64,000 nucleotides of DNA from Pseudaminobacter soli (ex Zhang et al. 2022) (GTDB lineage: Bacteria; Pseudomonadota; Alphaproteobacteria; Rhizobiales; Rhizobiaceae), in NCBI RefSeq assembly GCF_014595955.1, contig NZ_JABVCF010000001.1, forward strand, positions 124,001 through 188,000, given 5' to 3'. The notes beneath the pieces are model-generated. The model had not been told where the DNA came from. It saw only the letters and a program-made list of their open reading frames with translations, and searched no databases. The position numbers were made by a program, and so were the translations under genes. This document shows positions 26,934 to 34,265 of the stretch, in pieces; the first letter of the stretch is position 1, and each line of letters opens with the position of its first letter.

Positions 26934-27317
26934 CCCTCAGTTTTCCGCTATTTTCAAGCTGCCCGTTTCCGCACGTCTCTTGCCGTTTCCGCCCGCTACA
27001 AATGTAGCAATCACATTGAGGCTTGTAGCAATCCAATGGGCTCGATATCGGCGCAAAAAAAGCGCGAACGGAAAGACGGCACGCTATACAACTCGAATAC
27101 GGCTGAGGATAGAAGGGCAGCCAGCCTTCCCTCTCGGAACCCCATCTTCAATGGCAGCAATCACCCGGCCGCGAAGGTCGGCGCTGGTCGCGTCCCTTCA
27201 GGTGGTGTAGTTCAGCGGTATGGGCGTCAAGCCCGGACAACGATGGCTCCCCGGATGGACGCCAGGCGCTTCCGCCCTGGCCCAACTTTAGCGGACGTTC
27301 TTACGCGATCGACGACG
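26934..27317. other. Intergenic stretch, no gene recognised
   Basis: About 380 bases between dusA and a TetR fragment. It holds a small palindrome CTACAAATGTAG near 26996 and a nearby second GTAGCAATC, which may be part of the dusA promoter region. Open frames here are short and have no family resemblance. A piece near 27200 loosely recalls a tRNA D-arm but has no acceptor or T-arm partner. I support no gene. Confidence 0.6.
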
Positions 27318-27539
27318 TCACTTCGTCTTGTCGATCAGCACTGACCAGGCTGCCAGTGCAGCGCGGGCGATCGCTTCGAGGTCCTTGCGCGTGGCGCCGT
27401 CACGCGCCTGAATCGACATGCCTTGTTGAACCGTGACGTAGTACCTCGCAATGGCGGCAACATCGGCATCCGGCGAAACCTCGTGCTCGGCGACGCCGCG
27501 CCGCAAGCGCCGTTCGAGACCCGCCACCCCCTGCCCTCG
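27318..27539 (-). pseudogene. TetR-family regulator, C-terminal fragment
   Basis: The frame read towards the stop at 27318 contains LERRLRRGVAEHEVSPDADVAAIARYYVTVQQGMSIQARDGATR and the ending DLEAIARAALAAWSVL, which is the C-terminal ligand and dimer domain of a TetR regulator of the YVTV.QG-SVQARDGA type. Upstream of about 27539 the frame turns into unrelated sequence, so the DNA-binding domain is missing. It cannot act as a repressor. Confidence 0.8.
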
Positions 27540-27544
27540 CATCC

Positions 27545-27586
27545 ATCGCGAAGCGGTTGGCGGCGGACGGCGCCGATGTTGCCATC
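27545..27586 (+). pseudogene. Short-chain dehydrogenase fragment
   Basis: Fourteen codons read IAKRLAADGADVAI, the helix-strand that follows the TGxxxGIG cofactor loop in FabG-like short-chain dehydrogenases. Nothing before or after in this frame belongs to that family. TetR regulators are often divergent from such enzymes, so this looks like one side of a deletion that removed both gene starts. The fragment is short, so the call rests on pattern recognition only. Confidence 0.45.
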
Positions 27587-27857
27587 GGGAAAGCTGGACG
27601 AGTTTCTCGAAACGCAGATCGCCGAGGCTGGGCACCTGGGCGATGCCACCCGCGCGATGGGCTGGCTGGGGAACCGCATCCACCGCGCCCGGGACGGCCG
27701 GACGGCCGTCATCGTCACGGCCTTTGCATCCGAGGCGGCACGGAAGCGATGGGCCGAGAGCCAACTCTTCGCCGATCACCTCATCCGCATCGAGCCCCTT
27801 CTGGAGCGGGTCGAATCCAACGCCTTCGACTTGGTCTTCGCGAGCGGGAGCTTCTAG
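27576..27857 (+). pseudogene. ABM-like protein, C-terminal fragment
   Basis: From ATG 27576 the frame gives about 93 residues: GKLDEFLETQIAEAGHLGDA, then GRTAVIVTAFASEAARKRWAES and LLERVESNAFDLVFASGSF. The pattern (GKLDEF, V-x-T-x-F-x-S-E-A-A-x-K-R-W) is like antibiotic-biosynthesis-monooxygenase-fold proteins missing the first strand. The frame differs from that of the dehydrogenase fragment it joins. It could be translated, but it lacks a ribosome binding site and a proper start, so I treat it as a remnant. Confidence 0.5.
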
Positions 27858-27895
27858 CTCCGGTTCGAATCGGAATGGCCGGGTGGGCCGCCCCG

Positions 27896-28384
27896 CTAGT
27901 CGAGTACGGTCACGGCCTCCACTTCAAACAGCATGCCGTCGACCGCCAGTTTGGGCACGGGGACCAAAGTCTGCGCCGGCAGCGCCTCGCCGAACATTTC
28001 CTTTACGCTCTCGGTCAAAACCCCAAGCTTGGACATGTCGTGATCGACCACGAAGACCGTGAGCTTGGCGACCTGATCCGGCTTTGCACCGAGCCCATTG
28101 AGGGCTGCGCGCAGGTTTGCGTAGGCCTGCTTGACCTGGACGGCGAAGTCGGGCGACAGGCCACCCGTGCTGTCCTGGCCGCCCTGTCCTGAAATGTAGG
28201 CAACCTTGGCTCCGCCGGGCACGATCACCGCCGTGCTGTAGCCATTCGGCGTCGGGTCGAAGAGGTTTGGTGGATTGACGATGGTCAGCTTGAGATCATT
28301 CTCATTCGCTGCCGTCGCAGTGGGAACTCCCAGTGTCATGATGATTAGTGCTCCGATAGGCAGATGCTTGAGTGCGCGTGACAA
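27896..28384 (-). CDS. Exported RidA family protein
   Basis: A 162-residue protein with a signal peptide (MSRALKHLPIGALIIMTLG to ATAA, cleavage near residue 25) followed by one RidA/YjgF domain (VAYISGQGGQD, then QVKQAYANLRAALNGLGAKPDQVAKLTVFVVDHD and LPAQTLVPVPKLAVDGMLFEVEAVTV). RidA proteins hydrolyse reactive enamines or imines, but the periplasmic version is of unknown use. The catalytic arginine of true RidA (in R-x-x-V) is not at its usual place; VPVPKL stands there. It is divergent from a TetR regulator. Confidence 0.88.
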   Translation of the reverse strand: MSRALKHLPIGALIIMTLGVPTATAANENDLKLTIVNPPNLFDPTPNGYSTAVIVPGGAKVAYISGQGGQDSTGGLSPDFAVQVKQAYANLRAALNGLGAKPDQVAKLTVFVVDHDMSKLGVLTESVKEMFGEALPAQTLVPVPKLAVDGMLFEVEAVTVLD

Positions 28385-28450
28385 GTTTTTCTCTTAGTTC
28401 TGAGCACTGCGGGCAACGTACCCTCGCGGCCCGCAGGATTGAACTTTAGC

Positions 28451-28497
28451 CGATCCATACCATGACTCGTACGGTGTACTAGTCATGGTATGGATCG
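28451..28497. promoter_or_regulatory. Perfect 17-bp inverted repeat between RidA and TetR genes
   Basis: CGATCCATACCATGACT at 28451-28467 and AGTCATGGTATGGATCG at 28481-28497 are exact reverse complements with 13 bases between. The spacer holds GTACGGTGTAC, itself nearly palindromic. The element lies 66 bases outside the RidA-like start and 53 bases before the TetR start, so it is the natural operator for both divergent promoters. It could also form a strong hairpin. Confidence 0.75.
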
Positions 28498-28550
28498 ACA
28501 TTCGTCGCGTTGCCGACCAAAATCGACTTTCTGACCAGCGAGGAAGACGG

Positions 28551-29246
28551 ATGGCAGCCAAACGTAGCGGCGCCCGGAGCAAACGGTCTCAAGGGATAAG
28601 TGTGTCGCCACAGTCCGTGCAGGAGCCGCGCAGTGAACTGCCTCTTTCTCTGCAACGTATCGTGGCGACCGCGGTAGAACTGCTGGACGCCGAAGGAGTC
28701 GACGGATTGACGATGCGTAAGCTGGCAGATCGTGTCGGCTCGGGCGCGATGAGTCTTTATTGGCATGTCGACAACAAGGAGGCGGTCTTTGATCTGGCGC
28801 TCGACTCGGTGCTCGAATATCGGGGACCGCCGCAAATAGTTGAGTCCCCGGACTGGCGCGGCGAAGTCGTTCATATGCTCGAAGACTGGCGCGCCAGCAT
28901 GCTGCGCCATCCTTGGTCGGCATCGCTGTTGCCGCGCCGGGCGCTCGGCCCGAACATCCTCTGTCGCTTGGAACTGCTGAGCAAGACCTTGTCCAAGGCC
29001 GGTGTAGCGGACCCAGACCTGAACGTCGCGATATGGTCGCTCTGGAACTATGTGATGGGCGCCACCGTCACCCGGGCGAGCTTCGACATCTCGGACGACG
29101 ACAGGGCCGCCGCGCAGCAGCGCCTCACACGTCTCGGCGAACGCTACCCGACAATCGAACGCTCTCGTCTGCTATTGGATAACGACTGGGATGGTGCTTT
29201 CCGGAAAGGCCTCGACTTCCTGCTCGATGGCCTCGCCCCGAGATGA
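28551..29246 (+). CDS. TetR/AcrR family repressor (TetR_C type)
   Basis: A 231-residue regulator. The helix-turn-helix is IVATAVELLDAEGVDGLTMRKLADRVGSGAMSLYWHVDNKEAVFDLALD near residues 40-85. The following region (RGEVVHMLEDWRASMLRHPWSASLLPRRALGPNILCRLELL and WNYVMGATVTRA) matches the tetracycline-repressor-like C-terminal domain. I chose ATG 28551, which has GAGGAAG upstream. Likely it represses itself and the RidA-like gene through the inverted repeat at 28451-28497. The ligand is unknown. Confidence 0.9.
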   Translation: MAAKRSGARSKRSQGISVSPQSVQEPRSELPLSLQRIVATAVELLDAEGVDGLTMRKLADRVGSGAMSLYWHVDNKEAVFDLALDSVLEYRGPPQIVESPDWRGEVVHMLEDWRASMLRHPWSASLLPRRALGPNILCRLELLSKTLSKAGVADPDLNVAIWSLWNYVMGATVTRASFDISDDDRAAAQQRLTRLGERYPTIERSRLLLDNDWDGAFRKGLDFLLDGLAPR

Positions 29247-29261
29247 GGCTGAACGAAAACT

Positions 29262-29298
29262 AGAAGGCTCCGTAGCATGACTGCGGGGCCTTCTTTGT
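29262..29298 (+). terminator. Rho-independent terminator after the TetR gene
   Basis: A 14-bp stem (29262-29275 with 29281-29294, two G-U pairs) around a five-base CATGA loop is followed by TTGT. It begins 15 bases behind the TetR stop codon and should end that transcript. Confidence 0.8.
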
Positions 29299-29383
29299 CG
29301 CCGCGGCACGGAGCCGACCGACTCTCGTCAGAGACCAGGAAGTGGTTCGGGCGCGCCATGCGGGAACATTGCTAGCGTCGAGT

Positions 29384-30079
29384 TCATGCGACCGCCGGAA
29401 GAGAACCAAACGCCACTCCTTCCGGCTGTGAAGACGCCAATTGCAGAGCGATTTCACGAGTCTTGATCTCAGCGATCGCCGCAGACTCTTGGTGCCGGGC
29501 ATCTTTGAACTCTTGATACTCGATGGTCACTGTCTGGATGTCGCTTGCCGCCACCCCGAAGTAGTGGGCACAGGCTGCGATGGCCGGGTCCAGGGCATTC
29601 ATATGCGAGCGTACGCCCCCGGCCTGAAAGCCGAACTCCCCGCGCGATGAAAGCACCACCAGCTTCTTGCCAGAAAGGATCGGTTCGATAGGGAAGTCGC
29701 CGCGGGACAGATCGAAGGAAAAGGTCCGTCCGATTCGGGCGATGTGATCTACCCACCCCTTCAGCGCTGCGGGCATGCCATAATTGTACATCGGCACGCC
29801 GAGAACGAGGATGTCAGCCGTTTCAACTTCATCGACTAGCTGGTCCGACAGGATCAGACGCTCATGCATCCAGTCTTCCCGAACTTCCGGAGGCGTGAAG
29901 GCAGCATGGATGAAGCGATGATCGATTGGCGGGACAGGGGAGTGTCCGATGTCGCGGACGATTGTTTCGGTGCCCGGGGCCGCCTTCAAAAACTCGTCCA
30001 TAAACAAGCCGGTAAGCTTCCGCGTTAGGGACCGGTCGTCCAACTGAGCGCTGGCATCGATGCGCAGCAAAGTCGCCAT
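29384..30079 (-). CDS. azoR: FMN-dependent NADH-azoreductase
   Basis: A 231-residue flavodoxin-fold enzyme that reduces azo compounds and quinones with NADH and FMN. Key parts are LLRIDASAQLDDRSLTRKLTGLF (the FMN phosphate site S-x-S-x-x-x-S is partly changed), ILVLGVPMYNYGMPAALKGWVDHIARIGRTFSFD and VLSSRGEFGF. GGAG is placed before ATG 30079. A LysR-type regulator is divergent, the usual arrangement for a quinone- or dye-induced reductase. Confidence 0.93.
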   Translation of the reverse strand: MATLLRIDASAQLDDRSLTRKLTGLFMDEFLKAAPGTETIVRDIGHSPVPPIDHRFIHAAFTPPEVREDWMHERLILSDQLVDEVETADILVLGVPMYNYGMPAALKGWVDHIARIGRTFSFDLSRGDFPIEPILSGKKLVVLSSRGEFGFQAGGVRSHMNALDPAIAACAHYFGVAASDIQTVTIEYQEFKDARHQESAAIAEIKTREIALQLASSQPEGVAFGSLPAVA

Positions 30080-30221
30080 ATTTCTCTCCTCTTGCACCGC
30101 AATGAAAGAACCTGTTCGGGCAGTGGCTATCAGCGGGCTAATCTCTTGGCCAAAGCGAATATCTCAGACATAAGATGAATGAGATTCATCTTGATCTCGC
30201 GTTCCCGCCCTGGAGGTGTCC

Positions 30222-31106
30222 TTGCGCCGATTGCCTCCTCTCCATGCATTGCGCGCTTTCGAAGCTGCCGCGCGGCACCTTCACTTTGCGAACGCCGCCG
30301 ACGAGTTGGGACTGACGCCGACCGCGATCAGCCATCAGGTCCGGCAACTCGAGGAGTTTCTCGGCGTCGAGCTGTTTCGTCGTCATCCACGCCCGGTGAG
30401 TCTCTCGCCGGCGGGTGAGCGGCTCTTTCCGGTCATACGCGACTCCCTTGACCGGATCGCAGGCGCGATCGAACAGCTTTCCGCCGATCAGGAGGAAGAA
30501 CCACTGAGAATTTCGGTGACAATGGCGTTCGCGAGCCGATGGCTCATGGCCCGACTGCCGCTCTTGTGCGAACAGGCCCAACTGAACGTCACGGTCGAGG
30601 CGGAAGATCGCGTCACGGACCTCCATGCGTCGGGCATCGATATCGCCATTCGCTATGCGGAGCACCCAGGCGTGGAAGCGGAGTGGCACCGTCTGTTTTC
30701 AGAGCGGATCATTCCCGTCTGCAATCCCGGACTGTTACCGGACGGATCCCGGCTTTCGGTGGAGCAGATCCTGAAACTGCCACTGATTCACTATCGATGG
30801 AAATCCGCGTCCAGAAGCGCTCCAAGCTGGGAGCGCTGGCTGGCGCATGCCGGCGCGGACGGTGCGCGGAGACCTGCCGTCCAGTCCTTTTCTGAGGAGA
30901 TTCACGCCATCGACGCGGCCGCAGCAGGCCAGGGCGCCGTGCTCGCCTCCGAGCGTCTGGTCGAAGACCTCCTGAGCAAAGGCGTACTGACGCAGATCTC
31001 CACCATTTCACTGCCCGGTCTTACCTACTGGGCGGTTTTCCTGCCCAGCCATCCCCGGAAAGACGCTCTACACCGCCTGGTCAGTTGGCTGAAACAGCAG
31101 CACTGA
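30222..31106 (+). CDS. LysR-family regulator, GcvA-type
   Basis: A 294-residue LysR regulator. The N-terminal winged helix is LPPLHALRAFEAAARHLHFANAADELGLTPTAISHQVRQLEEFLGVELFRRHPRPVSLS, with the GcvA-type opening. The substrate-binding domain follows (ISVTMAFASRWLMARLPLL, DLHASGIDIAIRYAEHPG). GGAGG sits six bases before TTG 30222; the GTG two codons upstream is too close to it. It most likely controls the divergent azoR gene, with the T-N11-A-type site somewhere in the 142-base gap. Confidence 0.9.
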   Translation: MRRLPPLHALRAFEAAARHLHFANAADELGLTPTAISHQVRQLEEFLGVELFRRHPRPVSLSPAGERLFPVIRDSLDRIAGAIEQLSADQEEEPLRISVTMAFASRWLMARLPLLCEQAQLNVTVEAEDRVTDLHASGIDIAIRYAEHPGVEAEWHRLFSERIIPVCNPGLLPDGSRLSVEQILKLPLIHYRWKSASRSAPSWERWLAHAGADGARRPAVQSFSEEIHAIDAAAAGQGAVLASERLVEDLLSKGVLTQISTISLPGLTYWAVFLPSHPRKDALHRLVSWLKQQH

Positions 31107-31210
31107 GACGAGGCTCCCTGGGCATGCGCTCGAGCAGCCCGTCCAGGGAGCGCATGCTCGCCATGCACCGCGAGGTCGTTTTGAACCCCTGGCATGAGCG
31201 TATATCCAGC

Positions 31211-31232
31211 CCGATGCGTCGAAACGCATCGG
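31211..31232. terminator. Perfect 9-bp hairpin with CGAA loop
   Basis: CCGATGCGT and ACGCATCGG pair exactly around CGAA. It lies about 100 bases after the LysR stop and just beyond a second inverted repeat (GCATGCGCT/AGCGCATGC near 31129-31164). Either could end the LysR transcript or the decayed transporter on the other strand. Confidence 0.5.
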
Positions 31233-31289
31233 ACTTCGTCGTGAGCCGCTACCCGCTGGGCACAACCAGATGTCGGAGGCGGCATGTCC

Positions 31290-31560
31290 CGGACCCGCCA
31301 CGATCGAGAAGCCGCGATGTGAGGGCTGCGCCGAGGATCGACGCGACCACGAACAGCGTCATGCTCCAGGCAGAGCTCGAGCCCGCCGATGTCCTCGACG
31401 ACCGACGGCAGAATCGTGGTGACGATATAGATATTGAGCGCGTGCAGCATCACACCTCCTGCGAGGACGATGGAGAAGACGGCGCTTCGGCCTGTCAGAA
31501 GGGCGGCCCAGCCCGGGCGGGCTGCGCCCGCCGAAACAGTGTTGGTGCTAAACAGTGTTG
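31290..31560 (-). pseudogene. MFS transporter remnant (N-terminal part, frameshifted)
   Basis: Reading the minus strand, GRSAVFSIVLAGGVMLHALNIYIVTTILPSVVEDIGGLEL is the first membrane segment of a major-facilitator exporter. At about 31372 the frame breaks, and in another frame it continues WSMTLFVVASILGAALTSRLLDR, the second segment. After that nothing of the family remains, so ten or more helices are gone. The start codon is also missing, next to a 16-bp tandem duplication. It is a deletion and frameshift relic. Confidence 0.75.
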
Positions 31561-31565
31561 GTGCT
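31534..31565. repeat. 16-bp tandem duplication
   Basis: AAACAGTGTTGGTGCT occurs twice without a gap (31534-31549 and 31550-31565). It lies at the decayed start of the MFS remnant. A recent slippage event is the simplest explanation, because the copies are identical. Confidence 0.9.
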
Positions 31566-31685
31566 AATGGGAAAACTCCCGCAGCCTCGCTGCGGCTTGC
31601 AATTGCGCTTGGGGGTGACGGGTCGGGACAATGCGGGGAAGCCCGGCGAGCGGAGGGCCGCAAGCCGCCGGGCTTGAGTGGCATC

Positions 31686-32000
31686 TCAGGCGGCGTCGCC
31701 CTTGGTCCATTGCGGCGTGATCGTGCGGAACTCTGACGGTCCGGCGAGCAGCGCGGCCGTTTCCCGCTCATAGTCCGGGTACCAGGGCTGCTTGACGAAA
31801 TCGTCCGTCCCGGCCTCGTCGGTGTAGAGTTGGTAGGCCACGATCGCATCGGGATCGTTGTCGTCGAAGCCGTAGACATAGGCGACGTGGCCGTTGGCGC
31901 CTTCGATATAGGCGCGCGCATACTTCTCCCAGATGCGCTTCACCTCCTCGCGCTTGCCCGGCTGCGCCCTGTGCCTGATGTAGAGTGCTTTCTTGCTCAT
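31686..32000 (-). CDS. Antibiotic biosynthesis monooxygenase (ABM) domain protein
   Basis: A 104-residue protein with one dimeric alpha/beta-barrel ABM domain: KALYIRHRAQPGKREEVKRIWEKYARAYIEGANGHVAYVYGFDD, then IVAYQLYTDEAGTDDFVKQPWYPDYERE. Such proteins are cofactor-free oxygenases or small-molecule binders. An ECF41-type promoter (32065-32091) stands 65 bases upstream, and the sigma factor gene lies right behind it. ECF41 sigma genes are usually next to an oxidoreductase or decarboxylase-type partner, and this is the candidate here. AGGAG is placed before the ATG. Confidence 0.88.
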   Translation of the reverse strand: MSKKALYIRHRAQPGKREEVKRIWEKYARAYIEGANGHVAYVYGFDDNDPDAIVAYQLYTDEAGTDDFVKQPWYPDYERETAALLAGPSEFRTITPQWTKGDAA

Positions 32001-32064
32001 GATTATCTCCTCGAGCTTTGCGGCGTTCGCCGCCGATGGCTGGGCTCCATGCCCATGCCCCGGT

Positions 32065-32091
32065 GACGTTCGAGGAGACGTGTTTGTGACG
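32065..32091 (-). promoter_or_regulatory. ECF41-type promoter for the ABM gene
   Basis: On the minus strand CGTCACA, 16 bases, then CGTC. This agrees with the ECF41 promoter pattern as I remember it (TGTCACA-N16-CGTC). The -10 CGTC lies 65 bases before the ABM start codon. The same two elements with the same spacing stand in front of the sigma factor gene at 33203-33229, which supports the call. Confidence 0.8.
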
Positions 32092-32227
32092 TGCCCTGTA
32101 GTTTCTACGCTCCTGGGTCACCGCATGCGGTTCAGTAAATCGAAACGAAAAGTCCCGGCTATGGACGTGCCATCGCCGGGACGAATACGCGCCAGGTCGC
32201 AGCCTTCGGCCCAGAGGCCCTTGGACT

Positions 32228-33157
32228 TCAGTGAATCCTCGCCTCGCCGAGCCCTTCCAACTTGTCCGGATTGCGCACGATGAAGATATCCGCGATGCGA
32301 TCTGCGCTGTCGTAGGCGAAGGAGACCGTCGCGACGATCTTCTCTCTTTCCCGCAGGACAAGCCCACGCGATCCGTTGAGGTCGGTGAAGCTCCACTCAT
32401 AGGCCGCCCACCATTCGTTGAGCCGTTCCGTCAGGAAAGCCATCACCGCATTGCCTTCCAGAATCTCGATGACCGTCGCCGCCTTGCCGCCGCCGTCAGC
32501 GGTCAGGCGCACGTCGCTGGCAAGCATCGCGGCGAGAGGACCGGGCTGTCCGGTACGGATTGCATCCTCGAAGGCGGCAAGAAGTTCCTCTTGCCGTTCC
32601 GCGGACGGTCGGTATCTCACCTGGTCGTCACCGACCCGCGCCTTGGCCCGCGAGACCAGCTTTCGGCACGCCGGCTCGTTCATATCCAGCGACGAGGCAA
32701 CGTCGGCATAGGACAGCTCGAAGATTTCATAGAGCAGGTATGCAGCCCGTTCCTTCGGGGTCAGCCGCTCCAGCATTAGCAGAAAGGCCGTGGAGAGGGA
32801 CGATGAGAGCTCCATTTGCGCCTCCGCGTCGCTGTGAATGACCGTATGGACCGGCTCGGGCAGCCAGTTGCCCACATAGTCCACCCGGCTGCGATATGAA
32901 GCACGCAGCATGTCGATGGCGCGCCGCGTGCAGACCATCGTCAGCCAGGCGCCTGGCGACGCGAGGCTGTCGACATCGACCGTCTGCCAGCGAAGAAACG
33001 TGTCCTGGACGGCGTCTTCCGCCTCCGCGCGGGAACCGAGAATCCTGTATGCGAGGCCGAGCAGCCGCGGGCGGGCTTCCTCGAAAAGGCGGATGTGCGA
33101 CGCCTCGACGCTCGACGCCGGATTTGCCGTGAGCACCGATCGATTCTTGAGCGTCAT
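32228..33157 (-). CDS. ECF41-type RNA polymerase sigma factor with SnoaL-like extension
   Basis: A 309-residue ECF sigma factor. Region 2 is EARPRLLGLAYRILGSRAEAEDAVQDTFLRW, region 4 is LTPKERAAYLLYEIFELSYADVASSLDMNEPACRKLVSRAK. The linker has WLPEP and the C-terminal SnoaL-like domain contains DGGGK and NPDKL, the three hallmark motifs of ECF41, in which the extension replaces a separate anti-sigma factor. ATG 33157 has AAGGAG ahead; the ATG at 33193 would fall on the transcription start. It probably activates itself and the ABM gene. Confidence 0.93.
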   Translation of the reverse strand: MTLKNRSVLTANPASSVEASHIRLFEEARPRLLGLAYRILGSRAEAEDAVQDTFLRWQTVDVDSLASPGAWLTMVCTRRAIDMLRASYRSRVDYVGNWLPEPVHTVIHSDAEAQMELSSSLSTAFLLMLERLTPKERAAYLLYEIFELSYADVASSLDMNEPACRKLVSRAKARVGDDQVRYRPSAERQEELLAAFEDAIRTGQPGPLAAMLASDVRLTADGGGKAATVIEILEGNAVMAFLTERLNEWWAAYEWSFTDLNGSRGLVLREREKIVATVSFAYDSADRIADIFIVRNPDKLEGLGEARIH

Positions 33158-33202
33158 CGACTTCGCTCCTTCTCCTTCGGGGGATGGCTTCATTCGCGTG
33201 TT

Positions 33203-33229
33203 GACGATCCAGAGTTCGGCATTGTGACG
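33203..33229 (-). promoter_or_regulatory. ECF41-type promoter for the sigma factor gene
   Basis: On the minus strand CGTCACA, 16 bases, then CGTC, identical in both elements and spacing to the site before the ABM gene. The predicted transcript starts just before 33196 and leads to ATG 33157. It indicates positive autoregulation. Confidence 0.8.
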
Positions 33230-33395
33230 CGATCGTCAGAAAATATTGTCTGCCCCTCACCATCCCATAGCGGCACCCGGGCAGGACGGCGACGCATGTG
33301 CCAGTAATGAGCGAAACGCAAACGTGGTCGCCCGACGAAAGGCGAGATGGTTGCTTGGCGCTCAGGCGTGTCGGATGGCCGCCAATGCCACCTGG

Positions 33396-34202
33396 TCAGG
33401 CGGTCATTGATCCTAGCGCGGCCGCTTTTGCCTTGACACTGCCCATCGCTCGAATCTCTCTACATCTTGCCAGGAGGGAGGCGATTTCCTTGGACGACAG
33501 GCCGGTCGGCGGGGCGGATTTCACCAGATCGTCCTGGCCAAGCAGGCCGTACACGATGACAATGTTATTCTTGTGCCGAAGCTGCACCCTGCCGGACGCC
33601 ACCACGCGCTCTGCGATCGGCAATGCGACCGAGGCATTGCCCTCAAGTGCGGCCGCAAGCGCCAAATTGGTCTGAAGGTCCAGATCGCCGGGTTCCAGCT
33701 TGAGTGCCGTGGTAAAGGTGCTCTGCGCTTCCCCTGTCAGTCCTGCCATGGTCTGCGCCACGCCGAGCCAGTTGTAGGCGCGGCTGGTATTGACGATGGG
33801 AGCCGCTTCGCTGAGCGCGCGGATGCCGGCACTCAGATCTCCCGATTCGATCAGCGCAGAGCCAAGGCCAAGCATCGCCTGACCGTTGTTGGGTGACTTG
33901 ACGAGCGCTCCCTTATATTGGGTCATCGCCTCGTCTACATAACCGAAACGAAGATAAGCGTCGCCGGCTTTGACGTTTGCTGCAGCGCTCGATTCAGGCA
34001 TTGCCGCCGCGCGGGCGTAAAGCGCCATGGCGGTATCGTGCTCGCCCCGCGATTCGATGTCGCCAGCGAGTTTCACTAACCGATCGGATTGAGACAGTTC
34101 AGCGTCGGCCGTTTTCTTGCTTATCGAGCCCGTAGTCTGACAGCCGGTGAGCGCAACAGCGCATAGGACTGTGAAGAGGGCTAGCCGCATTGGTCGCTTC
34201 AT
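33396..34202 (-). CDS. TadD-like TPR lipoprotein at the type III secretion locus
   Basis: A 268-residue lipoprotein. A signal peptide ends in the lipobox ALTGC (Cys near residue 21), followed by stacked tetratricopeptide repeats (GEHDTAMALYARAAAMPES, ANVKAGDAYLRFGYVDEAMTQYKGALVKSPNNGQAMLGLGSALIESGDLSAGIRALSEA, and so on) and the C-terminal LRHKNNIVIVYGLLGQDD, which is TadD-like. TadD proteins assist secretin assembly in Tad pili. Its place beside a type III locus that has a CpaC-like secretin suggests it is the pilotin. ATG 34202 is my choice of start. Confidence 0.75.
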   Translation of the reverse strand: MKRPMRLALFTVLCAVALTGCQTTGSISKKTADAELSQSDRLVKLAGDIESRGEHDTAMALYARAAAMPESSAAANVKAGDAYLRFGYVDEAMTQYKGALVKSPNNGQAMLGLGSALIESGDLSAGIRALSEAAPIVNTSRAYNWLGVAQTMAGLTGEAQSTFTTALKLEPGDLDLQTNLALAAALEGNASVALPIAERVVASGRVQLRHKNNIVIVYGLLGQDDLVKSAPPTGLSSKEIASLLARCREIRAMGSVKAKAAALGSMTA

Positions 34203-34265
34203 TTGATCACTACCCCACGTGACATCCACAATGGCGGTTCGGTTCGAAACGCGACAAGCTGCGGC

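Noticed and set aside
27195-27290. tRNA-like piece GGTGTAGTTCAGCGGTA
   Set aside because: It resembles a D-arm, but I could not fold an acceptor stem, anticodon arm or T-arm (no GGTTCGAATCC-like segment).
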